A stretch of DNA of 64,000 nucleotides from Dactylosporangium vinaceum. Its GTDB lineage: Bacteria > Actinomycetota > Actinomycetes > Mycobacteriales > Micromonosporaceae. The position numbers were made by a program, and so were the translations under genes. Of the stretch, positions 24,283 through 32,841 are shown piece after piece. The stretch covers positions 5,084,001-5,148,000 of the forward strand of contig NZ_CP061913.1 in assembly GCF_019904175.1 (NCBI RefSeq), in the 5' to 3' direction. A model generated the notes under the pieces. The model was not told the DNA's origin. It did no database searches and worked only from the letters and a program-made list of their open reading frames with translations. How positions within the stretch are numbered: position 1 is the first letter of the stretch; each line of letters opens with the position of its first letter.

Positions 24283-25166
24283 ACGTGTATCCGTTCATCG
24301 AGGCGGAGCAGGCCGGCAAGCGCAACATGAAACGTGCGTGTGAGCTGCTGCAGGTCTCCCGGTCCGCCTACTACCGCCGCAATCACGTCTCCGACCGGGC
24401 CCGCGCCGACCAGGACCTCACCGCGCAGATCATCGCGATCCACGACGCGTCGAAAGGCACCTACGGCGCGCCGCGCATCCACGCCGAACTCGCCGCAGCA
24501 GGGCGGCGGCACGGCCGCAAACGCATCGCCCGGCTGCTGCACGGCACCGGCCGCCGTGGCCGGTCCCCACGCCGGTGGCGGGTCACCACGGTCCCGGACC
24601 CAGCCGCTTCCGCGCGTCCGGACCTGATCCAGCGTGGGTTCGCCCCGGACCCGGCGGCGGTCGACACCCGCTGGTGCGGCGACATCACCTACATCAACAC
24701 GTGGGAAGGGTGGCTGTACCTGGCCACCGTCATCGACCTGGCCTCCCGCCGCGTCGTCGGCTGGGCCGTCGCCGAGCACCTGCGCACCGACCTCGTCGAC
24801 GCCGCGCTCACCGACGCGGTGCACCGCCACAGGCCGGCGGACGGGTTGATCTTCCACTCCGACCGCGGCTGTCAGTACGTCAGCGCCCAGCACGCACGGC
24901 TCGCCAACCGCCACGGCGTCAGGCTCTCCGTCGGCCGGCGCGGGCAATGCTGGGACAACGCCGTCGCCGAATCGTTCTTCGCCACCATCAAGACCGAACT
25001 CGTGCACCGGCAGGCCTGGCCCACCCGCACCGCCGCACGCAAGGCGATCTTCGAATACATCGAGGGCTGGTACAACACCCGACGCCGGCACTCCAGCCTC
25101 GGCTACCTCAGCCCAACCGCCTACGAGGCCAGCAGGATCGACCCACCGCTCAGCAAGGTAGCCTGA
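24279..25166 (+). CDS. IS3-family transposase OrfB (DDE integrase core)
   Basis: 295 residues. An HTH_21-like N-terminal segment (GTYGAPRIHAELAAAGRRHG) is followed by the rve integrase core, with catalytic residues D in WCGDITYI, D in FHSDRGCQY and E in DNAVAESFFATIK. The C-terminus is RRHSSLGYLSPTAYE, standard for the family. No stop or frameshift interrupts it. The GTG start overlaps the OrfA stop. Confidence 0.95.
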   Translation: MNVYPFIEAEQAGKRNMKRACELLQVSRSAYYRRNHVSDRARADQDLTAQIIAIHDASKGTYGAPRIHAELAAAGRRHGRKRIARLLHGTGRRGRSPRRWRVTTVPDPAASARPDLIQRGFAPDPAAVDTRWCGDITYINTWEGWLYLATVIDLASRRVVGWAVAEHLRTDLVDAALTDAVHRHRPADGLIFHSDRGCQYVSAQHARLANRHGVRLSVGRRGQCWDNAVAESFFATIKTELVHRQAWPTRTAARKAIFEYIEGWYNTRRRHSSLGYLSPTAYEASRIDPPLSKVA

Positions 25167-25202
25167 ACCACCACATCGACCCTGTCCGTCAAAACGGGTC
25201 AA

Positions 25203-25400
25203 GCCCAGTGCGCGTGGCTGTGCGTGGGCGGCCTGTGCGCGGTTGTGCGTGAGCGCGAGCCTGCGTGGGCGGCGTGCGCGCGTGGCCGTGCATGCGCGGC
25301 GTGCGCGGCGGCTGTGCTTGAGCGTTCGTGGGTGGACGGGGGTGCGCGGGGCTGTGCGTGGGCGGTGTGGGCGCGTGGGCTGTGTGCAGGTGGGGCGGCG
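25203..25400. repeat. G/T-rich degenerate repeats, right flank of the IS
   Basis: Continuation of the tract interrupted by the IS: irregular GTGGCTGTGCGTGGGCGGC-like units repeated about six times. No credible gene. Confidence 0.55.
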
Positions 25401-25401
25401 G

Positions 25402-25407
25402 TAGCAT
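25402..25407 (+). promoter_or_regulatory. leaderless -10 box (TAGCAT)
   Basis: TAGCAT, 7 nt before the GTG at 25415. Confidence 0.5.
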
Positions 25408-25414
25408 CTCGGGT

Positions 25415-25945
25415 GTGCGGGAGTTGACGTCCGGGCGTGTGCACCTGCGCGAATGGCGTGATGATGATGCGCCGTTCGTGCTCGACATGTGCTCGCGGTG
25501 GGAGGTGCAGCGGTGGGTGGGTGCGGCGCCGCGGGTGCTCGGCGGGCTTGGTGATGCGCGGGCGACGATTGCGCGGTGGCGGGGGCATGACGACGGGCTG
25601 CGCGGGGTGTGGTCGATTCGGCGGCGTGACGACGGGGCGCCGCTCGGGACGCTGCTGCTCATCGGGATTCTCGCGTCCGGGGCGGAGCTGCCGCTGCAGC
25701 CGTCCGGGGAGACGGAGATCGGCTGGTATCTGCACCCGGACGCCTGGGGGCACGGCTACGCCACCGAGGCGGCCCGGCTCGTGCTCGACCACGGGTTCGC
25801 GGGCGGGCTGGACACGATCATCGCGGTGACGTATCCGGAGAACGTGGCGTCGCAGTCGGTGTGCACGCGGCTCGGCATGCGCCACGAGGGGCTCACCGAT
25901 CGGTACTACAACATGACGTGCGAGCTGTTCACGGCGACGGCCTGA
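25415..25945 (+). CDS. GNAT-family N-acetyltransferase
   Basis: 176 residues of the RimJ/RimL-like GNAT type: LTSGRVHLREWRDDDAPF at the N-terminus, the acetyl-CoA-binding segment YLHPDAWGHGYATEAARLVL, and NVASQSVCTRLGMRHEG near the end. The acceptor is unknown. GTG start fixed by TAGCAT 7 nt upstream. The 3' end overlaps the convergent condensation-domain gene by 40 bp. Confidence 0.88.
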   Translation: MRELTSGRVHLREWRDDDAPFVLDMCSRWEVQRWVGAAPRVLGGLGDARATIARWRGHDDGLRGVWSIRRRDDGAPLGTLLLIGILASGAELPLQPSGETEIGWYLHPDAWGHGYATEAARLVLDHGFAGGLDTIIAVTYPENVASQSVCTRLGMRHEGLTDRYYNMTCELFTATA

Positions 25946-27249
25946 GGGTTGCGGGCGGCCTGCAGGGCGACTGTCTCCAGGCCGCGCAGCAGTGCCTCCG
26001 CGTCGTCGGGGGCGATGACGTGGGTGTCGCAGAAGACGATGGCCTGGGTCGCGCCCGGGAGCTCGTCGATGTGCACGATCAGGGGCTCGAACGGCACGTC
26101 CTGGCGGGTCGTCCACGTGAACGTGCCCGGCTCGGCGTCGTCCAGGTCCTTCAACGGGGCGCCGGCCAGCGCGGCGTCGTCGCGGCGGTCGTTGAAGTAG
26201 CACGGCAGCTGCAGGCCGGGGCGCTCGGCGGTGGCGCGATCGAGCAGGTCGTCCAGGGCGGCCGGGTCGTAGTAGGCGTGCTTGTACGTGCTCATCGCCG
26301 AGCGCCTGGCCCGCTCGAACGCCTCCGCGAACGTGGCGCCGGCCACGTCCAGGCGGCACAGGCCGTACTGCGCGAGCATGCACACCACGCGGTCCAGGCC
26401 GGGGCGGAATCGGTTGTTCACCATCGGGCGTACGACGACTGGTGCGTCCGAGCCGGTGACGCGGGCCAGGGCGATCGCGAACACGGCCAGCAGTACCGGC
26501 GCGGCCGGGATGCCGGTGCGGGCCGTGATCGTGCGCAGGGCGGTGCTGAGCGCCGGGGACTGGAACTCGCCGCGCCAGTGCCGGGGCGACTGCGGGGCGC
26601 GGGACGGCGGGTACCGGCGCAGCGGCATCTCGCGCAGAATCGCGTCCCAGTGCCGCAGCGTCATCGCGTGCTGGCGCTGCCCGGACGTGCTCGCCTGCCA
26701 GACCGCCTGGCGCAGCGGCTGCAGGTCCGGCACCGGGGTGTCGGGGCGCTTGTCGAGCTCCTCCAGCAGCACCCCGGCGCCGAAGCCGTCGGTGACGAGA
26801 TGGCACATGACCACGACGAGGTGGGTGAGGTCGCCGCGGTGGCGTACGACGGCCATGCGGATCGGCCAGTCGCGCTCGAAATCGTACGGGTCGTGCTGCA
26901 GCTTCAGGCGCAGCCGCTCGGCCAGCTCGGCCGGGTCGTCGCCCGGGCCGGTGTCGAAGACGTCGAGGCCGACCCGGCCCTCGGCCGCCACGACCTGCAC
27001 CGGTGACCCGGACTCGGTGAGCCGCAGCCGGGTGCGGGCGGTGGGGAAGCGGCTCATCAGGTACTGCAGCCGCTCCTGCACGTCCTCGAGTGTGGTGCCG
27101 TCCGGCAGGGGGCCCCAGGCCCCGTTGGGGATCCACGACTGCTGGCGGACCATCGCCCGCCAGATGTCCTGCTGCCCCCAGGACAGCGGGCCCTCGCCGG
27201 CGCCCTCCCCGGCGAACGCCACCAGCACCCGCTCGGCCACCTCGGTCAT
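25906..27249 (-). CDS. stand-alone condensation-domain protein
   Basis: 447 residues spanning one NRPS-type condensation domain and nothing else. The core motif HHxxxDG appears as Cys149-His150-LVT-Asp154-Gly155, so the catalytic second His and structural Asp are kept while the first His is Cys. N-terminal PLSWGQQDIWRAM matches motif C1. No carrier or adenylation domain is encoded near, so it may act in trans as an acyl- or peptidyl-transferase, or as an ester/amide-forming enzyme of a pathway elsewhere. ATG chosen after GGGGTGGGG; a GTG 9 nt upstream is possible. Confidence 0.82.
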   Translation of the reverse strand: MTEVAERVLVAFAGEGAGEGPLSWGQQDIWRAMVRQQSWIPNGAWGPLPDGTTLEDVQERLQYLMSRFPTARTRLRLTESGSPVQVVAAEGRVGLDVFDTGPGDDPAELAERLRLKLQHDPYDFERDWPIRMAVVRHRGDLTHLVVVMCHLVTDGFGAGVLLEELDKRPDTPVPDLQPLRQAVWQASTSGQRQHAMTLRHWDAILREMPLRRYPPSRAPQSPRHWRGEFQSPALSTALRTITARTGIPAAPVLLAVFAIALARVTGSDAPVVVRPMVNNRFRPGLDRVVCMLAQYGLCRLDVAGATFAEAFERARRSAMSTYKHAYYDPAALDDLLDRATAERPGLQLPCYFNDRRDDAALAGAPLKDLDDAEPGTFTWTTRQDVPFEPLIVHIDELPGATQAIVFCDTHVIAPDDAEALLRGLETVALQAARNPQAVAVNSSHVML

Positions 27250-27303
27250 CGGCCCCACCCCTCATCGGCGACACCGGATGCAATCACGTCGCCGATCTTG
27301 ATC

Positions 27304-27325
27304 ACATCGGTTCGCCGACCGATGT
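27304..27325. promoter_or_regulatory. 22-bp palindromic operator candidate
   Basis: ACATCGGT-TCGCCG-ACCGATGT, perfect 8-bp arms, 55 nt upstream of the condensation-domain gene (minus strand) and 117 nt from the Fic gene (plus strand), in a locally AT-richer patch. No regulator gene lies next to it. Confidence 0.5.
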
Positions 27326-27441
27326 TCTTCCTGTGCATGTGGAGGTGCCGCCGATCGGGGCCGCGTCGCGCCGGGCCGGTCGGTAGGCTGGCCCCCGCCG
27401 GGCTGGGCGGCCAGGCCGGCGAGCGGTGACCGGACGGGGCG

Positions 27442-28824
27442 GTGATGATGGCTGTCGATCCGATGATGCTGGTGCGTGACACCACGTGGGCGGAGGCGGA
27501 CCCGGCCACGCATCCGTTCGACCCGGCCACCGTGCCCGCCGTCGTGCGCGCCGTCGCCCCGCCCGAGCTGCCCGCGCCGGGCGAACCGGCCCGCGCGTGG
27601 GTCGACACCGTGTCGCTGGGCCTTGTCGAGCACTACGGCCGGTGGGTCGTCGGCTGGGACGGGCGGCGCTTCGCGCACGCCGTGCCCCGGGGACCCGAGC
27701 CCCGGTGGTGCTGCGCCGACGACTCCATCACCACCCCGGAGCGGACGCTCGCCGCGATCGTCAGCGGGGTGCTCGACTGGCGCGCGCTGCTGGAGGAGGT
27801 CGCCGAGCACTTCGCGTGGCACCTGCCGCTGCCGGCCGAGCCGCGCGCGGCGTTCGCGGCCTGGGAGGCGGCGGTCGTCGACCTCGTGACCATCGCCGTG
27901 AGCCGCACGGGCGCCGACGAGTTCTGGTACGGCCACAGCAAGCGAGTGCTCGGCTGGTTCCTCGCCGCCGCCGGGGTGCCGGAGACCGTCGCCGCGTCGA
28001 TGGTCGCCGAGGCCACCCGCGGGCGGTTCCGCAGCTGGACCGTCCAGCCGGGCGCGAACATCATCGACGTCGGGGAAGCGCTGGCCGCGGCCCTCACCGG
28101 GGTCGCGCCCGGTGGTGACGAGTGGCCCGACACCTGGCCGTGGGACTGGCCGAACCGGCGCACCACGCAGGTGCCCTCCGCGGCGCGGCCACCGGGGCCC
28201 GAATACGCCCGGTCGGTCGACTCGCTCACCGAATGGCGGCGCGTCCGCGCGGCGGCCCGGTGGAGCGACGTCGCCGAGCACCTGGACGGGCCGGCGCGCA
28301 CGGGGCGCGACGGCCTGGCCGAGCACTTCGCGGCGCGGGAGGACGGCGGCGACCGGCTGCTCGCGGCCCTGGAGTCGGTCCGGGCCGACGCGGTCGCGGG
28401 CGCTGCGCTGACCTTCGACCGGCTGGCGGCGTGGCAGCGGCTCGTGCTGGGAGTGCGGGCCGCGCCGTTCCGGACCACGCCGGCGGCGGCAAAGGGCGGG
28501 CGGGAATGGTACGCGTACTGGCCCGACGTCCCCGAGGCGTTCGAGAGGTGCCTGGCCGAGGCGGCCGATCCGGGCGTGCCGTCGCCGTCGCGGGCCGCGC
28601 GCGTCTACCTGGACGTGACGTTCTTCCATCCGTTCGCCGACGGCAACGCGCGGGCGGCGGCGCTCGCGCTCTACTTCGTGCTGGCCCGCGAAGGCGTGGT
28701 GCTGGAGCGGGTCGTGCCGCTGCTGGTGGTGGCCCGGCCGGCCGGGGATGTGCGGGCGGCCGAGGCACTGGCGCGGACGGTCGCGGTGCTGGCGGAGCAG
28801 ACCCGCCGGCACGCCGGAGCGTGA
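27442..28824 (+). CDS. Fic/DOC-family protein with long N-terminal region
   Basis: 460 residues. The C-terminal Fic core has HPFADGNARAAA starting at His396, a variant of HPFxxGNGRxxR: the catalytic His, Phe, Asn and first Arg remain, but Gly is Ala and the last Arg is Ala. Fic enzymes transfer AMP or other nucleotidyl/phosphate groups to protein side chains. The missing ATP-gamma-phosphate-binding Arg hints at an altered donor or loss of AMPylation (inference). About 340 N-terminal residues have no family I recognise. No antitoxin gene is adjacent. Start uncertain among the close ATGs at 27442-27466. Confidence 0.75.
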   Translation: MMMAVDPMMLVRDTTWAEADPATHPFDPATVPAVVRAVAPPELPAPGEPARAWVDTVSLGLVEHYGRWVVGWDGRRFAHAVPRGPEPRWCCADDSITTPERTLAAIVSGVLDWRALLEEVAEHFAWHLPLPAEPRAAFAAWEAAVVDLVTIAVSRTGADEFWYGHSKRVLGWFLAAAGVPETVAASMVAEATRGRFRSWTVQPGANIIDVGEALAAALTGVAPGGDEWPDTWPWDWPNRRTTQVPSAARPPGPEYARSVDSLTEWRRVRAAARWSDVAEHLDGPARTGRDGLAEHFAAREDGGDRLLAALESVRADAVAGAALTFDRLAAWQRLVLGVRAAPFRTTPAAAKGGREWYAYWPDVPEAFERCLAEAADPGVPSPSRAARVYLDVTFFHPFADGNARAAALALYFVLAREGVVLERVVPLLVVARPAGDVRAAEALARTVAVLAEQTRRHAGA

Positions 28825-28854
28825 GGCGGGCGCAGCGGCCCCGGCTCTCCCGAG

Positions 28855-29697
28855 CTAGAACAGCGTCGCCCGGGAGAGCAGGCTGAGCGCGGCCTCGGAC
28901 GGGGAGCCCGGCTCCGGTGTCCAGGAGAGGAACAGCTGGTCGGAGGCGTCGGGGCGCATGACCTCCTGGGTCAGCGTCATGCGGCCGACGAGCGGGTGCT
29001 GGAACCGCCGCACGTGCGGGTCGCACTCGCTCACCTCGTGGTTCGCCCAGAGGCGGGCGAACTCGGGGCTGCCCACGCACAGCTCGCCGATCAGCTCGGC
29101 CAGCTTCGGGTCCCCGGCGTGGCGGGCGACGAGCATGCGCAGGTAGGCGACCGACTCGCGGGCCTTGTCCAGCCAGTCGACGTACAGCTCCCGCATGTGC
29201 GCGTCGAGGAACAGCATGCGGACCTTGTTCGGGCGGTCCTGCGGGCGGTCGGCGCGGGCCGGGTCGACGTGGCCGGCGAGGAAGGCGTGGCCCATCCGGT
29301 TCCAGGCCAGGACGTCGCCGAAGCGGCCCAGGACCACCGCCGGGACCTCGCCCATCGCGTTGATGAGCTGCCGCACGCCGGGGCGCACGCGCTCGACCTC
29401 GGGGCGCTCGCGGTACGGCAGCGGCGAGCCGGGCCGGGCCAGCGTGAACAGGTGCTCCCGCTCGGTCTCGGACAGCCGCAGCGCCCGGGCCAGGGCGGCC
29501 AGGACCTCGTCGGACGCGTTCTGGCTCTGGCCCTGCTCGAGGCGGATGTAGTACGAGACGCTGACCCCGGCCAGCTGGGCCAGCTCCTCCCGGCGCAGGC
29601 CCGAGACGCGCCGGCGCTCCCCGTAGGAGAGCAGGCCGACATCCTCGGGGCGCAACACCGCCCGGCGCGACTGGAGGAACTCCCCGAGACCATCCAC
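28855..29697 (-). CDS. XRE-type regulator with MmyB-like ligand-binding domain
   Basis: 280 residues. The N-terminal HTH (GLRREELAQLAGVSVSYYIR, LEQGQ) is followed by the MmyB-like PAS-type domain (VVLGRFGDVLAWNRMGHAFL, HPLVGRMTLTQEV). These regulators usually sit divergent from an oxidoreductase or efflux pump they control; here the partner is an MFS transporter. GTG start; GATACT lies 7 nt upstream as a possible leaderless -10. Confidence 0.88.
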   Translation of the reverse strand: MDGLGEFLQSRRAVLRPEDVGLLSYGERRRVSGLRREELAQLAGVSVSYYIRLEQGQSQNASDEVLAALARALRLSETEREHLFTLARPGSPLPYRERPEVERVRPGVRQLINAMGEVPAVVLGRFGDVLAWNRMGHAFLAGHVDPARADRPQDRPNKVRMLFLDAHMRELYVDWLDKARESVAYLRMLVARHAGDPKLAELIGELCVGSPEFARLWANHEVSECDPHVRRFQHPLVGRMTLTQEVMRPDASDQLFLSWTPEPGSPSEAALSLLSRATLF

Positions 29698-29734
29698 GCG
29701 CTCCAGTATCACCGGTCGGGGCCGCCGTAGCCTG

Positions 29735-29747
29735 CCACTGCCAGTGG
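29735..29747. promoter_or_regulatory. palindrome between MmyB-type regulator and MFS gene
   Basis: CCACTG-C-CAGTGG, a perfect 13-nt palindrome directly after a TAGCCT box (29728-29733) that could be the MFS -10. Likely operator of the divergent regulator. Confidence 0.55.
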
Positions 29748-29800
29748 TACCAACGGCACGGGGCTGTCTCGGGCCGCCCGCGGCGGCCGAGGCTTGCCGC

Positions 29801-31159
29801 ATGACCGCAATACTCGACGCCGCCCCGGCGCGCCTGTCCACCCGTCAGCGGGTGGTGCTGCTGGTGCTGCTGGGCGCGCAGTTCATGCTCGCCGTCGACT
29901 TCTCGATCCTCAATGTCGCGCTGCCCGCCATCGGTGCCGGGCTGCACTTCGGCCTCGACGACCTGCAGTGGGTGGCCACCGCGTTCGCGCTGCCGGCGGC
30001 CGGGTTCACGCTGCTGTTCGGCCGGATCGGCGACCTGTTCGGGCGCCGGCGGCTGTTCCTGGCCGGGCTCGTGCTGCTCGTCGGTGCGTCACTGCTCGGC
30101 GGGTTCGCACAGCATCAGGCGACGCTGCTCACGGCCCGGGTGCTGCAGGGGTTCGCGGCCGCGATGGCCACGCCGGCCGCCCTCTCGCTGCTCACCACGT
30201 CGTTCCCGGAGGGCCCGCTGCGCGACCGGGCGCTCGGCCTGAACGGTGCCCTGCTGTCCAGCGGGTTCACGACCGGGGCGCTGCTCGGCGGGGTCCTGGC
30301 CGACGTGCTCGGCTGGCGGTGGGCGTTCCTGCTCAACGTCCCGGTGGCGCTGATCGTGCTGGCGGTGACGCCGTTCGTCGTCGCCTCCGGGCGGGCACCG
30401 CAGCGGCCGCGGCTCGACGTGCCCGGGGCGATCACCGTGACGCTCGGGCTGCTGCTGCTGGTGTTCGGCCTGACCCAGGGGTCGATCGTGGCGGTCGCCG
30501 GCTCCGTCGTGCTGCTTGCCGCGTTCTGGCAGATCGAGCGCCGGGCGGCCGAGCCGCTGGCACCGCTGCGGATCCTGCGGCGGCCGACCGTGCGCTGGGG
30601 CAACCTCGGCGGCCTGCTGGCGTTTGCGATGGGCAGCGCCGTGGTGTTCCTGAGCACCATCTACCTGCAGGAGGTGCTCGGCTACTCGGCGCTGACGACC
30701 GGGCTGGCGCTGGCCGTGCCGGGCATCGCCGCGGTCGCGGGCGGTGTGCTCGGCGGGCGGCTGATCGGCCGGTTCGGGCGGCGCACGACGCTCGCCGGCG
30801 GGCTGGCCGTGCAGGGGCTGGCGTTCCTCGGACTGGTGGCGCTCGGGTCCGACCGGGCGATGTACGTCCCGCTCGTGCTGCTGCTCAGCGTCGGGTTCTT
30901 CGGGCACATCGCGGCGATTGTGGCGTACACGGTGACGGCGACCTCGGGGCTGCCGGACGGCGAGCAGGGCCTGGCCACGGGGCTGAGCACGCTCACCCAG
31001 CAGGTCGCGCTCACTGTCGGCATTCCGCTGGTGAGCGCGGTGGCGGCCACCTCGGCCGGGGTGCTGAGCGGGGTCCACACCGCCGTGGTCGTCGACGCCG
31101 GGCTGACGCTGGCCGGGGCGTTCGCCATCTACCGGGGGCTGCGGGAGCGGCGGCCCTGA
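29801..31159 (+). CDS. MFS efflux transporter (DHA2-like, 14 helices)
   Basis: 452-residue membrane protein of the drug:H+ antiporter group. Motif A is GRIGDLFGRRRLFLAGL after the second helix, motif D1 is near the start (FSILNVALPAI), and motif C-like LLSSGFTTGALLGGVLADV follows. About 14 hydrophobic segments fit the DHA2 branch. Probably exports a small hydrophobic compound under control of the divergent MmyB-type regulator. ATG at 29801 chosen by the conserved N-terminus. Confidence 0.88.
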   Translation: MTAILDAAPARLSTRQRVVLLVLLGAQFMLAVDFSILNVALPAIGAGLHFGLDDLQWVATAFALPAAGFTLLFGRIGDLFGRRRLFLAGLVLLVGASLLGGFAQHQATLLTARVLQGFAAAMATPAALSLLTTSFPEGPLRDRALGLNGALLSSGFTTGALLGGVLADVLGWRWAFLLNVPVALIVLAVTPFVVASGRAPQRPRLDVPGAITVTLGLLLLVFGLTQGSIVAVAGSVVLLAAFWQIERRAAEPLAPLRILRRPTVRWGNLGGLLAFAMGSAVVFLSTIYLQEVLGYSALTTGLALAVPGIAAVAGGVLGGRLIGRFGRRTTLAGGLAVQGLAFLGLVALGSDRAMYVPLVLLLSVGFFGHIAAIVAYTVTATSGLPDGEQGLATGLSTLTQQVALTVGIPLVSAVAATSAGVLSGVHTAVVVDAGLTLAGAFAIYRGLRERRP

Positions 31160-31162
31160 ACG

Positions 31163-31179
31163 CGGCCGCCGCGCGGCCG
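31163..31179. terminator. short hairpin between convergent genes
   Basis: Perfect 7-bp stem CGGCCGC / GCGGCCG with a 3-nt loop, between the MFS stop and the methyltransferase stop. Confidence 0.45.
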
Positions 31180-31180
31180 G

Positions 31181-31912
31181 TCACCGGTGGCGGCGGGCGG
31201 CGACGATCAGGAAGTTGGGCAGGTGGGTGTACGCGTCGATGCCCTCGGGGCCGGTGGCGGCGGCTTCCGGGGGCAGGGCGGGCTCGGCGAGTTCGGTGAG
31301 GTGGCAGCCGAGGGTGAGCAGGTGGTTGACGTACGCCGACAGGGGACGGTGGAAGTCGGTGCCGTGCGGGCCGGGGATCTCGTACTCCTCCAGGTAGCGC
31401 GACGTCCGGTACTCGCCGTGCGCACGCCAGACCGGCCACAGCTGCTCGAAGCACGGGTGGTTGACGGTGAACACGAACAGGCCGCCCGGGCTGAGCGCCT
31501 CGGTGCACGCGCGCATGGCGTCCTGCCAGTCCGGGACGGCGGGCAGCACCATGCTGCAGACCACGGCGTCGAACGGGCCGCCGAGGTCGGGCCGCGCGCA
31601 CAGGTCGGCCCGGACGTAGCGGATGCCCTGCGGTGTCCGGGCTTCACGCTCGGCGGCGAAGTCGAACAGCGACAGGCCCGGCTCGACGCCGACGACCTCG
31701 GCGCCACGGGCGGCCAGCAGGCGGCTCAGGTAGCCGTTGCCGCAGCCCGCGTCCAGGATTCGCCGGCCCGTCACGTCGCCCAGGAGGCGCAGCAGCTCGG
31801 GGTTGATCAGGTGGCGCTTGGCGAAGTCGCCGTCGAGCGCCATCGCCTCCAGCGCCGCGCGGGGCATCCGGCCCCAGCGCTCGATGGCCCGCTCGTTCGT
31901 CCACTCGCTCAC
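31181..31912 (-). CDS. class I SAM-dependent methyltransferase
   Basis: 243 residues. SAM-binding motif I is ILDAGCGNGYLSRLLAARGA, the acidic loop is VGVEPGLSL, and motif IV region FDAVVCSMVLPAVPDW. Methyl acceptor unknown. GTG start overlapping the stop of the upstream methyltransferase (GTGA), so the two are made together. Confidence 0.88.
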   Translation of the reverse strand: MSEWTNERAIERWGRMPRAALEAMALDGDFAKRHLINPELLRLLGDVTGRRILDAGCGNGYLSRLLAARGAEVVGVEPGLSLFDFAAEREARTPQGIRYVRADLCARPDLGGPFDAVVCSMVLPAVPDWQDAMRACTEALSPGGLFVFTVNHPCFEQLWPVWRAHGEYRTSRYLEEYEIPGPHGTDFHRPLSAYVNHLLTLGCHLTELAEPALPPEAAATGPEGIDAYTHLPNFLIVAARRHR

Positions 31913-32712
31913 GGTCGGCTCTCCGGTGCGCGGCCGGTCGTCTCTGCGGGGCCGGTGGTCGCGACCGCGGCCCAGGCGGTGGCCGTGATGTCGATCGGGC
32001 CGTGCGCCGGCAACAGGCTCGCACAGTGCGCGCGCAACGCGTCACGATGGGCGGTGTCCAGCCCGCGCACATAGTCACCGGCCGGGCCGACACCGAGCGT
32101 GTACGGCTCCCACCAGGCGTCGAAGCCGGCGTACGTCACGCCGACGGTCAGCCCGGCCGACCGCACACCGGCCAGTCCGGCCGCGGCGAACAGCTCGGCC
32201 AGGTGGCCCTCCCGCGCCCCGGCCAGCCCCGACTCGTCCCGGGCGGCGGGGTCGAGGTCCAGCGCGGCCCGCCAGAACAGCGACACCGGCCCGCCCCCGC
32301 CCGCGTGGTCCCACACGCACGCCGCCACGACACCACCGGCCCGCGTGACCCGCGCCATTTCCCGCAGCCCGGCGACAGGATCGCCCATGAAGTGGACGAC
32401 CAGCTGCGCAAGTGCACAATCGAAAGCCTCACTGGGGTACGGCAGGTGCTCCGCCGACCCCAGCCGCACGTCGACGTCCGGAAAACGGGCACGCGCGGCC
32501 GCGACGAACGCCTCGGAGGGGTCGACCGCGGCCACCGCCGCCGCGCCGACCCGCCCCACGAGCTCGTTCGTGAGCGCGCCCGTCCCGGCCCCGACGTCGA
32601 GCACCCGCAACCCGGCCACCACGCCGGCCAGATCCGCGAACCGGGCGGCGAGCGGCACCGAGAACCGCCCCATGAACCGCTCGTACGCGCCCGCCGCGAC
32701 CTCAAAGCTCAT
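31909..32712 (-). CDS. class I SAM-dependent methyltransferase (UbiE/Methyltransf_11 type)
   Basis: 267 residues. Motif I is VLDVGAGTGALTNELV, then VAAVDPSEAFVAAARARFPD and FDCALAQLVVHFM. Substrate unknown. The ATG overlaps the stop of a short upstream frame (GGAGGCGATGGCATGA), so translation is coupled to the small leaderless ORF through a duplicated junction. First enzyme of a two-methyltransferase operon. Confidence 0.87.
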   Translation of the reverse strand: MSFEVAAGAYERFMGRFSVPLAARFADLAGVVAGLRVLDVGAGTGALTNELVGRVGAAAVAAVDPSEAFVAAARARFPDVDVRLGSAEHLPYPSEAFDCALAQLVVHFMGDPVAGLREMARVTRAGGVVAACVWDHAGGGGPVSLFWRAALDLDPAARDESGLAGAREGHLAELFAAAGLAGVRSAGLTVGVTYAGFDAWWEPYTLGVGPAGDYVRGLDTAHRDALRAHCASLLPAHGPIDITATAWAAVATTGPAETTGRAPESRP

Positions 32713-32841
32713 GCCATCGCCTCCGCAGGCTCCGGCGACGGCCTGAGCCCCGCCCTGCAACATTGATGAGCGGCCACTCCGCTTCGCTCCGTACCGCTCA
32801 TGCCATCGCCTCCGCAAGCTCCGGCGCCGGCCTGAGCTCCG
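32707..32841. repeat. pair of 46-bp direct repeats duplicating a stop/start junction
   Basis: Copies at 32707-32752 and 32796-32841, 43 of 46 positions identical, repeat period 89 bp. On the minus strand each contains GGAGGCGATGGCATGAGC, that is a ribosome site, the end of one frame and the start of the next. The intervening 28-codon frame (MSGTERSGVAAHQCC...) is bounded by the two copies. Confidence 0.85.

Larger units (their letters stand above)
23875..25201 (+). mobile_element. IS3-family insertion sequence, intact
   Basis: 1327-bp element bounded by 19-bp terminal inverted repeats TGMCCCGTTTTGACGGACA (left 23875-23893, right 25183-25201 on the opposite strand; one mismatch). It contains the two overlapping reading frames of an IS3-family transposase with a complete DDE triad, so it may still be mobile. 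I could not find a convincing target-site duplication next to the ends; the insertion lies in a G/T-rich repeat tract. Confidence 0.9.

Noticed and set aside
23869-25207. Target-site duplication of the IS3 element (GCC on both sides if the right end is shifted by 1 nt)
   Set aside because: It needs unequal ends relative to the inverted repeats and is only 3 bp in a G/C-rich context; not convincing.
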